DNA of 64,000 bases from a virus. The stretch's first letter is position 1; each line of letters starts with the position of its first letter. The stretch covers positions 17,219 to 81,218 of the IMG/VR virus record IMGVR_UViG_3300018890_000002, one strand, 5' to 3'. Both the position numbers and the translations under genes were made by a program. The notes below the pieces were generated by a model. It did not search any database and was not told the origin of the DNA. It saw only the letters and a program-made list of their open reading frames with translations. Shown here one piece after another: positions 18,830 through 27,344 of the stretch.

Positions 18830-19034
18830 TAAACGTACAGCTAATTTACTCAAAGGACTAAGAACACTTTTTAACGCGAACGATAATAATGTTGTTGACC
18901 CTTTATCTTATCCTGGTACCGTAGAAGTAAAAATAGTGTATAGATTAAATATTCAGGAAGTGATATATCTAGAGTATTTAGGATGGGAACAATTAGAGGA
19001 TAATGTGATTTGGAGATTTAAGTTAAATAGTTGA
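18804..19034 (+). CDS. Small protein, unknown
   Basis: 76 residues, no membrane segment, ending with TGA directly before the consensus promoter that starts at 19031. The overlap with the upstream membrane protein suggests translational coupling. No family recognised. Confidence 0.5.
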   Translation: MITISEPNDKRTANLLKGLRTLFNANDNNVVDPLSYPGTVEVKIVYRLNIQEVIYLEYLGWEQLEDNVIWRFKLNS

Positions 19035-19059
19035 CAATTTAAAATGAGAAAACTATAAT
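19031..19059 (+). promoter_or_regulatory. Consensus sigma-70 type promoter for tRNA unit
   Basis: Perfect TTGACA (19031-19036), 17-base spacer, perfect TATAAT (19054-19059). It drives a short unit holding the tRNA-Arg. The strength suggests early, host-polymerase transcription. Confidence 0.85.
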
Positions 19060-19168
19060 TAAAAGTGTTGTTAGAACTTTGTATTTATTATGAATTTCTT
19101 AACATACATTTGGTTCGATAGTTCATAGTACCAACAAAAGGGAGGATGAAATGTCTTCCCTTACTTTC

Positions 19169-19240
19169 AAGTCCATAGTTTAGTAGATAGAATACGGAAC
19201 TTCTAATTCCATGACCTCAGTGCGATTCTGAGTGGACTTA
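19169..19240 (+). tRNA. tRNA-Arg (anticodon TCT)
   Basis: 72 bases fold as a cloverleaf. The acceptor AAGTCCA pairs with TGGACTT over 7 bp, with discriminator A. The D stem is short and weak. The anticodon arm has loop CTTCTAA, giving anticodon TCT at 34-36, with one C-A mismatch at the top of the stem. The T stem CTCAG/CTGAG closes the loop TGCGATT. No CCA is encoded. It reads AGA, a very common Arg codon in this AT-rich genome, so it would help translation in a host that uses AGA less. A hairpin (19140-19161) lies just upstream. Confidence 0.85.
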
Positions 19241-19263
19241 TTGATTGTGCAATTTGTTTTTGT

Positions 19264-19293
19264 AGGAGAAGTGAAATATCTTCTATCTTTTTT
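19264..19293 (+). terminator. Probable terminator after tRNA
   Basis: AGAAG (19267-19271) pairs with CTTCT (19280-19284), followed by ATCTTTTTTATT. The stem is short, so it is only a probable terminator, but it closes the promoter-tRNA unit before the next gene. Confidence 0.5.
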
Positions 19294-19331
19294 ATTAATA
19301 GATATAATTAAAGATAAAACATAATAAATAT

Positions 19332-19664
19332 ATGCCACATTTAATTTATACTACTCTCTATCCAATACCAATTACTACTAATAATCAAGCTACTCAAAGA
19401 ATAGCAGAAGACTCTACTTGTTATCTCTTAGAGGTTATTAAATTTCAAGATAAGACTATAAGAGGAGTGACTAAAGATAGGACACTCTGGTTCTTAGCTG
19501 AAGACATACTAAAAACATTATCTAGTCCTTATGAGAAACAAAGACTCTTAGATAATATAAAAGATGAGTATAAGAAATTTATTTATATAGTAGATGATGT
19601 AGGAACTAGAAGACATCTTTTAATGATTAGTATGAAAGGTATAATAGATCGATTAGTTAATTAA
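19332..19664 (+). CDS. Bro-N domain protein, antirepressor-like
   Basis: 110 residues. Most of it matches the N-terminal BRO domain: IRGVTKDRTLWFLAEDILKTL, a helical LLDNIKDEYKK segment, then DDVGTRRHLLMISMKGIIDRLV (about 45-108). In phages Bro-N is a DNA-binding unit of antirepressors, usually with a C-terminal partner that is absent here. It lies 9 bases before another small gene. Confidence 0.7.
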   Translation: MPHLIYTTLYPIPITTNNQATQRIAEDSTCYLLEVIKFQDKTIRGVTKDRTLWFLAEDILKTLSSPYEKQRLLDNIKDEYKKFIYIVDDVGTRRHLLMISMKGIIDRLVN

Positions 19665-19673
19665 TAAAGAAAA

Positions 19674-19889
19674 ATGGTCACTAACTGGACAACACTTTAC
19701 GTTAAATTAAATGGAGAAATGAAGAGAATAGGTAATGTAAATCCTAAGACAGGAGCAGTCTCTTTGTATTCTGAAGGATATAAATACTATGACTCACCAG
19801 ATCTCTATTATGTGAATACACAAGGACTATATAGGAATATTAATTCCTATCTCTTTTTTATTATATCACAGAGGGAAGAAAAAGTGTAG
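19674..19889 (+). CDS. Small protein, unknown
   Basis: 71 residues, rich in Tyr and Asn; closely follows the Bro-N gene. No domain recognised. Convergent with the helicase gene downstream. Confidence 0.45.
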   Translation: MVTNWTTLYVKLNGEMKRIGNVNPKTGAVSLYSEGYKYYDSPDLYYVNTQGLYRNINSYLFFIISQREEKV

Positions 19890-19947
19890 TATTAGAGCTA
19901 TATAAGAATAGAGATACTAAAAAATATTCTCTACTCTCAATACTCTA

Positions 19948-21732
19948 CTAAAAACAATATCCTAAAACTTTCTTGCCTTCTATTTTTCTAGAAGTCTCAG
20001 AACCAGGAATATATTTGAGAACATCTAACCCTTTAGCTTTTTTATCTAACCTTAAGCTGATATAAATTTCGGCTAAGATATTTTTGCAATCGTTCATACT
20101 ATAAAAAGTATTTTTCTCAAAAGTCTTTTCTAATTTATCTTTAATAACGTTTTGAACTTCTTGGCATTGAGCATATATCTCATTATTAATTTTTTTCTTA
20201 ACGTATTTTAAAGACCTAATACGAGAGATACCTAGAATTTCTACTGCTTTCTTGATTGAGTTATCAAGACTATTAATCTCAGCTAAAGTTTCTAAGTCCA
20301 ATTCACTCAATTCTTCTTTAGACATAATTTCAACATACTGCTTGAGCATTGCTTGGTAACTAATGCTAGTAGTATTATATAAGAAATCATCTTCGATCTT
20401 TTCATATTCCTGATTACCCTCAAGAGTAAAACCCGCATCAATATATCCTTGTCTAATACTTAATCCACTACTATAAATGCCGTGAATAACCTCATAGTTA
20501 AATTCTTCGTTTAGCTTTTTAAGTTCGTTGAATTCAATAGTATTGGTTTCTGAATTGTACTGAATATAAAAATCATCTAAATCTAATTGATATAGTTTTT
20601 TATAAGCTTCTTTCTCTAAATCCTCCATTTTATTATTAAACATATTAATGTGAACAAGAGTATCTTTAACTTTATTCTCTACTGTATTTTGGAATTCTTT
20701 TTCATCTAGTTCATATACTCCAGTGTTGTAGATATGGAAGATAGTATCTTTAAATGGATTATTAATGTTTCGTATCCTACCTGCAATTTGAGTAATATCT
20801 GTGGAGATGTCTAGTAGAGTATGTTTTTTACTAACTCCACTTACTACATAGATCACTCCACTATCTGAATAGAAATCAACTCCAAGGAAAGACTTAGATG
20901 TTACGAACGTGAATGGTTTATTTGGATCATGTACCTTGCTAATACCAAAATCTTCTAAGAGATACTTATTTCTATCACTTTCACCACAGATGATTTTTAC
21001 TTCATCAGGAGTTAGATTAGCATTATCTAAGATATCTTTAATAATACGAACAGAGTTAACAAAAAAATAAGCTTCATGACTAATGTGGTTTCCTATTTTT
21101 AGTTGATAGCCATTAGCTTTATATTTAGCGATAATTTTTACTACATTAGCAAAGGGAGTATTAGTCTTCTTTCTATGTAGTTTAATTTGTCTAGTTACCC
21201 ATTTAACTTCTGTGTAATCTAAGTCAGCTAATATCTTAGGAGTAAACTTTGGCTTAATAGGTGTGGCGGATAGATACGTTACATAGTTGAACTTACTAGA
21301 TTCTTCTAATAAAGTATCAATAGCTTTATCTCGGTATGAGTAGTCACTAAGTATTTTATGATACTCATCAACTAAGAGTTTGTATTCAGTATAAGCGTCT
21401 ATCTCTAATGCCTTTAACCAATTAACTGTTTTGTGCAATGAGTTATAAGTGGTAAATATTTTAATATTCGATTGATTTGCTTTAATTTGTTTAGCAAAAG
21501 TTTTATAATCCATATCTCCGTATACCCCAATAATTTGAGTGTTCTGACTCATTTTGTTACTGATAATCTCAATAGTGGGAACAGCTACAATATATGGATC
21601 AAGAGATACGGTAGCTAGAAAAGTACCTCCTACTCCAGTAGCTCCTTTGTTGAATATACCTTGAGGTAACTCCGACATGAACTCACTGAGATAGATGGCG
21701 GGGGCTGGCGCTTCGATTGTGTGAATAGTCAT
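19948..21732 (-). CDS. SF2-type DEAD-like helicase, copy 1
   Basis: 594 residues from the ATG at 21732 (MTIHTIEAPAPAIYLSEF). An in-frame ATG at 21774 overlaps a TATAAT box and is rejected; the paralogue at 40282 aligns to the later start. Helicase motifs are clear: P-loop variant GATGVGGT (about 30-37), Walker B VDEYHKIL, motif III LSATPIKP and motif VI QIAGRIRN. The C-terminal 250 residues are shared only with the paralogue and with 36249-37001. It would unwind DNA or remodel nucleoprotein during replication. Confidence 0.8.
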   Translation of the reverse strand: MTIHTIEAPAPAIYLSEFMSELPQGIFNKGATGVGGTFLATVSLDPYIVAVPTIEIISNKMSQNTQIIGVYGDMDYKTFAKQIKANQSNIKIFTTYNSLHKTVNWLKALEIDAYTEYKLLVDEYHKILSDYSYRDKAIDTLLEESSKFNYVTYLSATPIKPKFTPKILADLDYTEVKWVTRQIKLHRKKTNTPFANVVKIIAKYKANGYQLKIGNHISHEAYFFVNSVRIIKDILDNANLTPDEVKIICGESDRNKYLLEDFGISKVHDPNKPFTFVTSKSFLGVDFYSDSGVIYVVSGVSKKHTLLDISTDITQIAGRIRNINNPFKDTIFHIYNTGVYELDEKEFQNTVENKVKDTLVHINMFNNKMEDLEKEAYKKLYQLDLDDFYIQYNSETNTIEFNELKKLNEEFNYEVIHGIYSSGLSIRQGYIDAGFTLEGNQEYEKIEDDFLYNTTSISYQAMLKQYVEIMSKEELSELDLETLAEINSLDNSIKKAVEILGISRIRSLKYVKKKINNEIYAQCQEVQNVIKDKLEKTFEKNTFYSMNDCKNILAEIYISLRLDKKAKGLDVLKYIPGSETSRKIEGKKVLGYCF

Positions 21733-21772
21733 AAATTTTGAGAGGGAATATATTTTAGTTGTGTCTACTATC

Positions 21773-21778
21773 ATTATA
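21773..21778 (-). promoter_or_regulatory. -10 box for helicase gene
   Basis: TATAAT reads on the minus strand at 21778-21773, 41 bases before the chosen start. No good -35 is visible, so it may need an activator. Confidence 0.45.
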
Positions 21779-21896
21779 GCTCGAATACTACAAAAAATCT
21801 TCTCTCTGATAAATTAGAGAATAAAAAATTCAGTTTAGGAATATAAAAAGCTACTATGTAAACTAAAAATTATTCACTTCGATTATGAAAAATAAG

Positions 21897-21960
21897 TTGT
21901 GGATTTTTTAAATTATGTATTATTGTTAATGCTCATTTTTGAAAATTAGTCCACAGTTTG
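21897..21960. other. AT-rich gene-free stretch with DnaA-box-like inverted pair
   Basis: The gene-free region 21780-22090 is very AT-rich. TGTGGA (21898-21903) and TCCACA (21950-21955) form an inverted pair, each close to the DnaA-box core, about 50 bases apart around pure AT sequence. It could be a replication start or operator; only a weak case from the sequence. Confidence 0.25.
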
Positions 21961-22039
21961 AAAATATTTATTTAGTAGAATAATAGGTTAATGTCCAGTA
22001 GGATAATCTGAGAAATTGCAACTATTAATTACGGTAGCA

Positions 22040-22069
22040 TTGTTACTTCTTATCTAGTTGTGATATAAT
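22040..22069 (+). promoter_or_regulatory. Extended -10 promoter
   Basis: TTGTTA (22040-22045), 18-base spacer and TGATATAAT, i.e. a TATAAT (22064-22069) with the TGn extension. It precedes the small genes that start at 22095. Confidence 0.7.
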
Positions 22070-22094
22070 GAGCTAAATAACTTAGGAGATTAGT

Positions 22095-22193
22095 GTGACT
22101 GAAGAAAAAGAAGTTAAACTTAAATTAGTAAGAATAGAACAAGACAAAAGTGCTAAGATTTTTGTTTATCGTGAAATTAAAGAGAAAAAATAG
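22095..22193 (+). CDS. Very small charged protein
   Basis: GTG start after TTAGGAGATTAGT; 32 codons ending TAG, about half of them Lys or Glu. First frame after the promoter at 22040. Real by its ribosome site and promoter, function unknown. Confidence 0.45.
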   Translation: MTEEKEVKLKLVRIEQDKSAKIFVYREIKEKK

Positions 22194-22271
22194 TATCACT
22201 AGAATCATTCCTAAAAAAGAGTTAAGAGACTTAGTTATGAAGAACGACAAAACATAGAAAATAAAAAGCTT

Positions 22272-22646
22272 ATGACTATTGAAGAGGAGGAATTAACTAT
22301 ATCTTCTAATGTAGGTATAAAAGGAATGCCTGGTTCTACTCGTTGGGTCTACAAGGAAAGCTATGAAACAGGTAGAAAAGTTAAGATAGGGATTCTAGCT
22401 GAAGATAATGTGATTGAGTTATATCCACCTAAAGATACTACTATTTATCAGCCTACCCTATATTCCCTTTCTTGGTATGTTGAGTCTATAGGATATGAAG
22501 GAACTGACCAATATATAAGTATTGAGCCTATGAACTTTATTAATGAGATAGTAGTTAAGAGAAAAGAGTTAGGTCTGGTAGATAAGGTAACTGGTTATAT
22601 AACTGATGAAGGTAAAGCAATCTATTACGATCAATATAGGACTTAA
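22272..22646 (+). CDS. Beta-hairpin-module protein, member 1
   Basis: 124 residues. Two copies of a short motif, roughly [IV]-G-x3-[DE]-[GDN]-x-[IVA]-x-[YL]-Y: KIGILAEDNVIELYP (about 36-50) and VTGYITDEGKAIYYDQY (about 106-122). The motif recurs in the next four genes. It reads as two beta strands joined by a turn. No known family recognised. Confidence 0.55.
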   Translation: MTIEEEELTISSNVGIKGMPGSTRWVYKESYETGRKVKIGILAEDNVIELYPPKDTTIYQPTLYSLSWYVESIGYEGTDQYISIEPMNFINEIVVKRKELGLVDKVTGYITDEGKAIYYDQYRT

Positions 22647-22647
22647 T

Positions 22648-22871
22648 ATGACTTATATACTAGACTTTGTGAATAACTATAATTCTCCTAAGAGAGATGG
22701 AATTACTGTTTATAAAACTCATAGTAGAATAGAAGTTGGTTTAGTGGTAAATGGTAAGATAGTTTTCAATATAATAGAGAAGTATTTGTAAGAGAAGAGT
22801 TACATACTTGGTCTATTGGTTATTGGGAGAATGATACTTTAGTTCTTTGGAGTCAATATGAATATTCCTGA
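22648..22871 (+). pseudogene. Beta-hairpin-module protein, member 2, frameshifted
   Basis: The ATG at 22648 opens 47 codons (motif VGLVVNGKIVFN) and stops with TAA. In the frame one base back, coding resumes with SIGYWENDTLVLWSQYEY and ends at TGA 22869-22871, overlapping the next start by 14 bases in the way of its neighbours. The two halves rebuild the two-motif plan of the family, so this is one gene with a frameshift near 22785. Confidence 0.55.
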
Positions 22872-23079
22872 TGATCCTTGGAGTAATCAAGAAGTAGCTA
22901 TTAGTTTTGAAGATAATAATAATTGTCTTGAGGGTTACGTAGATGATAAAGGTAATGTAGCCCTTAAGTGGTCATCTAGTGTAGACCCATTAGATAATTC
23001 TAATATGTGTCTTATTGGGTCTTTGGTAGACGGAAAGTTAAATCTTAAATGGGTGAGAGAATATGAAATTTCTATCTAG
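22858..23079 (+). CDS. Beta-hairpin-module protein, member 3
   Basis: 73 residues with two motif copies, LEGYVDDKGNVALKW and LIGSLVDGKLNLKWVREYE. Almost the whole protein consists of the two modules, so it may show the minimal unit. Overlaps the genes on both sides. Confidence 0.55.
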   Translation: MNIPDDPWSNQEVAISFEDNNNCLEGYVDDKGNVALKWSSSVDPLDNSNMCLIGSLVDGKLNLKWVREYEISI

Positions 23080-23524
23080 TTTATTCAGTCGGATGACCCG
23101 TCTTCGGAAGTGGTGGCAAAAAGAAGAGAATAATCGACTACAAGGAGATAAAAAGCAAGATGTAGTTTCTCCTATTACTTTTGTTTCTCAGCATGATTAT
23201 CCACTGTGCTATAAGTATTGTGTTGATACACATAAATATAATGTCATAGGTACTATTGTTGATGAAGAGATTGTGTTTGATAAGATTTATCCATTACGAG
23301 ATAATCACATTCCTAGAGCTTATCAGTATGTTTTCTTTCGCAAAGCGGTGCCAGACGCTATTAAGGAAGATAGGAAAGGTGAGCGAAGTGAGACAAACTT
23401 TAAGACATTTATTCCAAAGAATGTTCCACAACAAGTTAGGATTAATGAAGATACTAGCTATGTTATAGGGTTTTTGAGAAATGGTAAGATTGTGTACTAC
23501 GATCAATGTTTATTAGGAGAGTAA
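23063..23524 (+). CDS. Beta-hairpin-module protein, member 4
   Basis: 153 residues. Basic N-terminus (about 1-30), first motif VIGTIVDEEIVFDKIYP (about 61-77), a variable linker and second motif VIGFLRNGKIVYYDQ near the end. The longest intact member; the interrupted gene next to it has the same length. Function unknown. Confidence 0.6.
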   Translation: MKFLSSLFSRMTRLRKWWQKEENNRLQGDKKQDVVSPITFVSQHDYPLCYKYCVDTHKYNVIGTIVDEEIVFDKIYPLRDNHIPRAYQYVFFRKAVPDAIKEDRKGERSETNFKTFIPKNVPQQVRINEDTSYVIGFLRNGKIVYYDQCLLGE

Positions 23525-23525
23525 T

Positions 23526-23987
23526 ATGAATTTGATTACCATAGTAGAGAAGTTAGATACTATTATTAAGCTATTAACTCCTCCATCCGTTACGAGTAGC
23601 AACGAGCATTCTCTTCAAAGTAGAGATATTACAGAAGCTAAGAAAAGAGAGTCGCAACTCCTTCGCTTAGTAGTTGAACGTAACGCTAAAGGTAAGAGAG
23701 TAAGAGATGGCTATTTAAATGAAGATGGTAGTGTTGAGTGGATTAGGAGTTACAAATGAACAAAATACATAAGAGACCTACTATTAGTAGGAACCGTAAG
23801 TGATAAGAGTAATATTATCTTTAATGAACCTAATAAAGTTATCCATTAAGTAGATTATGAATATCCAACTTTATATAATTACAGAGAACTTTTAGTAGAT
23901 ATTTATGAAGGGGATTTTTGCTCTATTGGTTACTCTGATAATGGTAAAGTGATTTATTGGGGTCAATACGTTAAAGAGTATATCTGA
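23526..23987 (+). pseudogene. Beta-hairpin-module protein, member 5, with two in-frame stops
   Basis: 77 codons end at TGA 23757-23759 after GYLNEDGSVEWIRSY. The same frame continues with LLLVGTVSDKSNIIF, meets TAA 23847-23849, and goes on to CSIGYSDNGKVIYWGQY and TGA 23985-23987. The full frame is 153 sense-length codons, matching the intact neighbour, and carries three motif copies. This is best read as one gene with two nonsense changes. The first part may still be made as a short protein. Confidence 0.55.
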
Positions 23988-24013
23988 TTTTTTTTAAATA
24001 GAGAAAATACAAG

Positions 24014-24050
24014 ACTCCTTATTAATTAGTATTAGGGAGTTTTTTGTTTT
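24014..24050 (+). terminator. Rho-independent terminator
   Basis: ACTCC (24014-24018) pairs with GGAGT (24036-24040) with further weak pairing inside, followed by TTTTTTGTTTT. Ends the repeat-protein operon. Confidence 0.75.
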
Positions 24051-24059
24051 GGGGAATTG

Positions 24060-24089
24060 TTGTCTGCTTGCAATTATCTAAGTTACAAT
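24060..24089 (+). promoter_or_regulatory. Probable promoter of membrane/ATPase operon
   Basis: TTGTCT (24060-24065), 18-base spacer, TACAAT (24084-24089), directly after the terminator and 24 bases before the next ATG. Confidence 0.55.
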
Positions 24090-24113
24090 GTAGATTCATA
24101 ATGAGGAATTAGT

Positions 24114-24443
24114 ATGAGAATTCAGCAACGCTATAAAGAACCAATCGAAGGACTTCATATTGAGACTGGTGGAAGTAGCTCGCTAGAGCCTCACTTTGGG
24201 ATATTAGTATCTCCTCTAGCTAACTCAATTCCTGATACTCATCAACCATCTAATTTTAAGATTCTATTCGTCTTTAGTATTGCTACTTTCATTGGTTTAT
24301 TTATTGGATGGTTCTTGACTAACTCAATAAATAATGAGAAGTTGAAGTCTGCGGAGTTGAATACTAATCTTGCTAAACTCAATCTTGCTAAGAATCAAGA
24401 GCAGATAGATAATTTCTGTAGAGCAAACTCATCCTTAAGATAG
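24114..24443 (+). CDS. Single-pass membrane protein
   Basis: 109 residues: about 45 polar residues, one transmembrane helix (ILFVFSIATFIGLFIGWFL, about 50-68), then a coiled-coil tail. First gene of the apparent operon 24114-27954. Unknown family. Confidence 0.55.
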   Translation: MRIQQRYKEPIEGLHIETGGSSSLEPHFGILVSPLANSIPDTHQPSNFKILFVFSIATFIGLFIGWFLTNSINNEKLKSAELNTNLAKLNLAKNQEQIDNFCRANSSLR

Positions 24444-24531
24444 CCAAGCTCAGCAGTATGAAACGATAAATAAGCAAACTCATCCATTAGGTTCAGGGAG
24501 CATCTAAGTAGACAAAAAATAGGGTAAAGCA

Positions 24532-25140
24532 ATGGTTAAAAAAGCTAAGGACGTAAATCTTGGGTTAAGTAATGTTCCTAAATGGTTGTCAGGAGTTAAG
24601 ATTCCTTCGATTCTGGTAAAAACGTTCGGCATTAATCCAGGACAAATGGGAGGACTAACTTTAGATTCATTATCTCAAGCTAAGGCATTATCTGAAGGGG
24701 CATTACTCCAAGTAGAGATGGCTCATAAGTTCTTTGATTATTTGAAGAATATATGTGAATCTCATGAGGAAATAGAGAGACTCAGAGCTGATGCAGTTAA
24801 GCTAATGTACTCAACTAAGGAAAGAGAAGATAGTTCTATTATGTCTGCTCTTTTAGCTGAGACTAAATATCAGGAGCATTATGAGACTTGGCAGCATAAA
24901 TTAGCTGGTAGTCAAGAACTTATTAAGCAGAAAGGAAAGTTAGATAGAGATTATTTAACTGAGAATTTTAAGAATAAACTCTTAATAGCTATTGAGTTTG
25001 GTAAAAGGAAGAAAGAAAAATCAGATAACTCCGTTAAAGCGTTAAAAGCTAATAATGGAAAAGCAATTAAAGAAGATTTAGAAAGAGAAAAGCAATTGAA
25101 AGAAGCTAGAGCTAAATTTGACCAACTTATTAAGAGGTAA
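24532..25140 (+). CDS. Helical charged protein, unknown
   Basis: 202 residues. After a short start the protein is nearly all charged helix with coiled-coil character (about 65-200). No membrane segment or catalytic motif. It lies 5 bases before a four-helix membrane protein and may form a complex with it and the P-loop ATPase; inferred from the operon. Confidence 0.6.
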   Translation: MVKKAKDVNLGLSNVPKWLSGVKIPSILVKTFGINPGQMGGLTLDSLSQAKALSEGALLQVEMAHKFFDYLKNICESHEEIERLRADAVKLMYSTKEREDSSIMSALLAETKYQEHYETWQHKLAGSQELIKQKGKLDRDYLTENFKNKLLIAIEFGKRKKEKSDNSVKALKANNGKAIKEDLEREKQLKEARAKFDQLIKR

Positions 25141-25145
25141 GAGTT

Positions 25146-25658
25146 ATGTATTTATATCCTATGGGGGATGATAATGGAAGTGCTATTGATCCTAAAAATA
25201 TCTATAAGTCTGCTGAGATAATAGATGTTGAATCAGAACAGTATGAGGAAGAAGAACTTTTATCTCAGAATAATCAATATAAAAGAATTACTAAGCAATG
25301 GTTAATCTTACAAGAAGTTTCAAGAGCTATTTTATTCACTTCTGGAACATCTTGGATATTTTTAGTCTTTAGGTCTATTAATTGGTTCCCGTTAGTCATA
25401 GGACTTAATATACTTTTTTTCTTAGCTATAGGAGTTATATTTTCTATGTCTTGGAGTAAGTTGAAGGTAATAGATAGAGTTAGGTTATTTGTGAGTGGAA
25501 TAGCTACAGGCTTTGCTTCTGCTATTAGTGGTTCTGATATTCTTTATTTTTGGTTTATGAATAACCAAATATTAGCTTTATCTATAGTAGTTACTGTATT
25601 AGTGGTTCTTAGTCTTATAGGAATATTAGGCTATAGGACTAAAGTGTTGAGGTATTAA
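25146..25658 (+). CDS. Four-helix membrane protein
   Basis: 170 residues. An acidic cytoplasmic-type N-terminus is followed by four hydrophobic helices (about 56-75, 77-97, 106-128, 136-160). Directly coupled to the next membrane protein with one base between. No known transporter signature. Confidence 0.6.
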   Translation: MYLYPMGDDNGSAIDPKNIYKSAEIIDVESEQYEEEELLSQNNQYKRITKQWLILQEVSRAILFTSGTSWIFLVFRSINWFPLVIGLNILFFLAIGVIFSMSWSKLKVIDRVRLFVSGIATGFASAISGSDILYFWFMNNQILALSIVVTVLVVLSLIGILGYRTKVLRY

Positions 25659-25659
25659 T

Positions 25660-26166
25660 ATGAAAAAGAACTTAAGAGCTATTGGTATTTTCGTAGGATG
25701 TATAAGTGCTTCTTGTGCATTGATGGTACTATCTGCTCTTACTCCTAAACAAAATTTATATCTTATCAATAATCAAATTAATACTTTAACGACTAAGACT
25801 AACGATAAAAAAATACAATCTAACTATACTTTTTTAGCTTTTATATTACTCTCAGGAGCTATTCCATTTGCTGCTATGTCTTTATTAGTTGTGTCTAATA
25901 GATTACCAGAGATAGAGTTAGAAGCTGAGGAGTATAATAAGCAGAAAGAAATAAGAAGAATAAGAAAAAACTCCGAATTAGAAACTGAGAAGGAGTTATG
26001 TAATGCTAATAAAACTGTAACTGTCACTGCTCATGAGAAGAATTTAGAGAGTGCATTTGTTGAGTTAGCTGAAGCTAGTGATTGGCATTATGTATCAGAT
26101 AATGATGAGGAAGAAGTAAAAGATAGTAACTCATTAGTAATAGAAGATCAAAAAAAAAATTCTTGA
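25660..26166 (+). CDS. Two-helix membrane protein
   Basis: 168 residues with a helix near 7-26 and another near 55-78, then a long charged tail. Its TGA stop is embedded in the TTGA overlap with the ATPase gene, which points to coupled translation of the two. Confidence 0.6.
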   Translation: MKKNLRAIGIFVGCISASCALMVLSALTPKQNLYLINNQINTLTTKTNDKKIQSNYTFLAFILLSGAIPFAAMSLLVVSNRLPEIELEAEEYNKQKEIRRIRKNSELETEKELCNANKTVTVTAHEKNLESAFVELAEASDWHYVSDNDEEEVKDSNSLVIEDQKKNS

Positions 26167-27344
26167 ACTCTGAGAGATATCACGAAAATAGACTACTAAA
26201 TGATTTAGCTTACTCCGATAAGTCCATTATTATTAGTGGTTCTAACGGTTCAGGTAAGAGTCATACATTAAGTCTATATTTGAGATTGCTATATGAACAA
26301 GCTAGAAATAAGGATCAAGTTGCATCTACCTGGATATTAGCTAGAAAGAATGATAGTTTCTGTGGATTGAGAGAAGCAGATAAATTAGTTATCTTCAATA
26401 CTTTAGACCCTAGTGAAGCTTTTAAGTTAATAGAGAAGACTTATAAAAACTTTCAAGCTCGACTTAAAGTAGTTGAAGAAGTAGATAGAGTTAATCTTCC
26501 ACCTTTGAGATTAATATTAGAAGATTGGTCATCTACTGTAATGATACTTAAGAAAGCTCATAAAACTCTTTGGACTAAGATTGAGTTAATGCTTCTTGAT
26601 ATTATTACTGTTGGTAGAGAATATAATGTTTGCTTAGTAATCTTAACTCATACGATTGGTTTAGAAGCTTTAGGATTAGTGGTAGATTCAAATTTAAGAG
26701 CCAATCTTACTATTGTTGTTCAAGGTCTTATTAGAAATGAGTTAGGAAAGATTAAAGGAGACTATTTATTGATTGAGCTAGCTATTAAGAATCAGTTTAT
26801 TGTTCCCGATAATTCATTGAGATCTGTTTATTTAACTCAAGTGAATGATTTGATACCTGAATCGAGAAAAGAACAAGTTCCTATTTATTTCACTACTTTG
26901 GGAAATGGTGGAGTTGGTCTTCTTCCTTATATTCAAAAGTCTAATATTGATTTTACTGAGAGGGAGATAGATGAGGATTTAGTCTTTAGAAATAATAATG
27001 AGTTTAGGTTATCTGAGAAGTTAGAGGATGATGGGGATGTTAGAGATTCATTAGAGAGGTTATATGAGTTAGAGGAAGTGAAAGAAGAAATAGATGATAT
27101 GATAGAGATGAAATCACAAGAAGATAGCGAGTTAGAAGAAAGTGAAATCATTTATTATACTGCTTTAAGACTTAATAAGAAAAATGCAATTGAGCTAATT
27201 TATAAGTTAAAGGTAGAAATGAAACATACACAGACTCAAATTATATGGATGTTATGGAATGCTAAACCAGGAGTAACTAAAGCTTATAAGAATGCTGTTA
27301 GCGAGTATAAAGAATTAATGAGGGATGAAATAAATGAAGAGTAA
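26163..27344 (+). CDS. P-loop ATPase of membrane-protein operon
   Basis: 393 residues from a TTG that overlaps the previous stop (TTGA). Walker A GSNGSGKS (about 26-33) follows a strand; Walker B is probably LRLILEDWSS (about 115-124), and VCLVILTHTIGL looks like sensor 1. The fold resembles HerA/FtsK/VirB4-type pumping ATPases seen on plasmids and integrated elements. Residues 270-340 are very acidic; the C-terminus is helical. With three membrane proteins before it, it may power DNA or protein movement at the membrane. It is not the terminase. Confidence 0.65.
   Translation: MNSERYHENRLLNDLAYSDKSIIISGSNGSGKSHTLSLYLRLLYEQARNKDQVASTWILARKNDSFCGLREADKLVIFNTLDPSEAFKLIEKTYKNFQARLKVVEEVDRVNLPPLRLILEDWSSTVMILKKAHKTLWTKIELMLLDIITVGREYNVCLVILTHTIGLEALGLVVDSNLRANLTIVVQGLIRNELGKIKGDYLLIELAIKNQFIVPDNSLRSVYLTQVNDLIPESRKEQVPIYFTTLGNGGVGLLPYIQKSNIDFTEREIDEDLVFRNNNEFRLSEKLEDDGDVRDSLERLYELEEVKEEIDDMIEMKSQEDSELEESEIIYYTALRLNKKNAIELIYKLKVEMKHTQTQIIWMLWNAKPGVTKAYKNAVSEYKELMRDEINEE

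Noticed and set aside
19066-19168. A second tRNA before tRNA-Arg
   Set aside because: GGTTCGATAGTTC resembles a T loop, but its flanks do not pair and no acceptor stem forms.
24532-27344. Tail or baseplate operon
   Set aside because: The membrane helices and P-loop ATPase do not match tail proteins; tail genes are not seen in this window.
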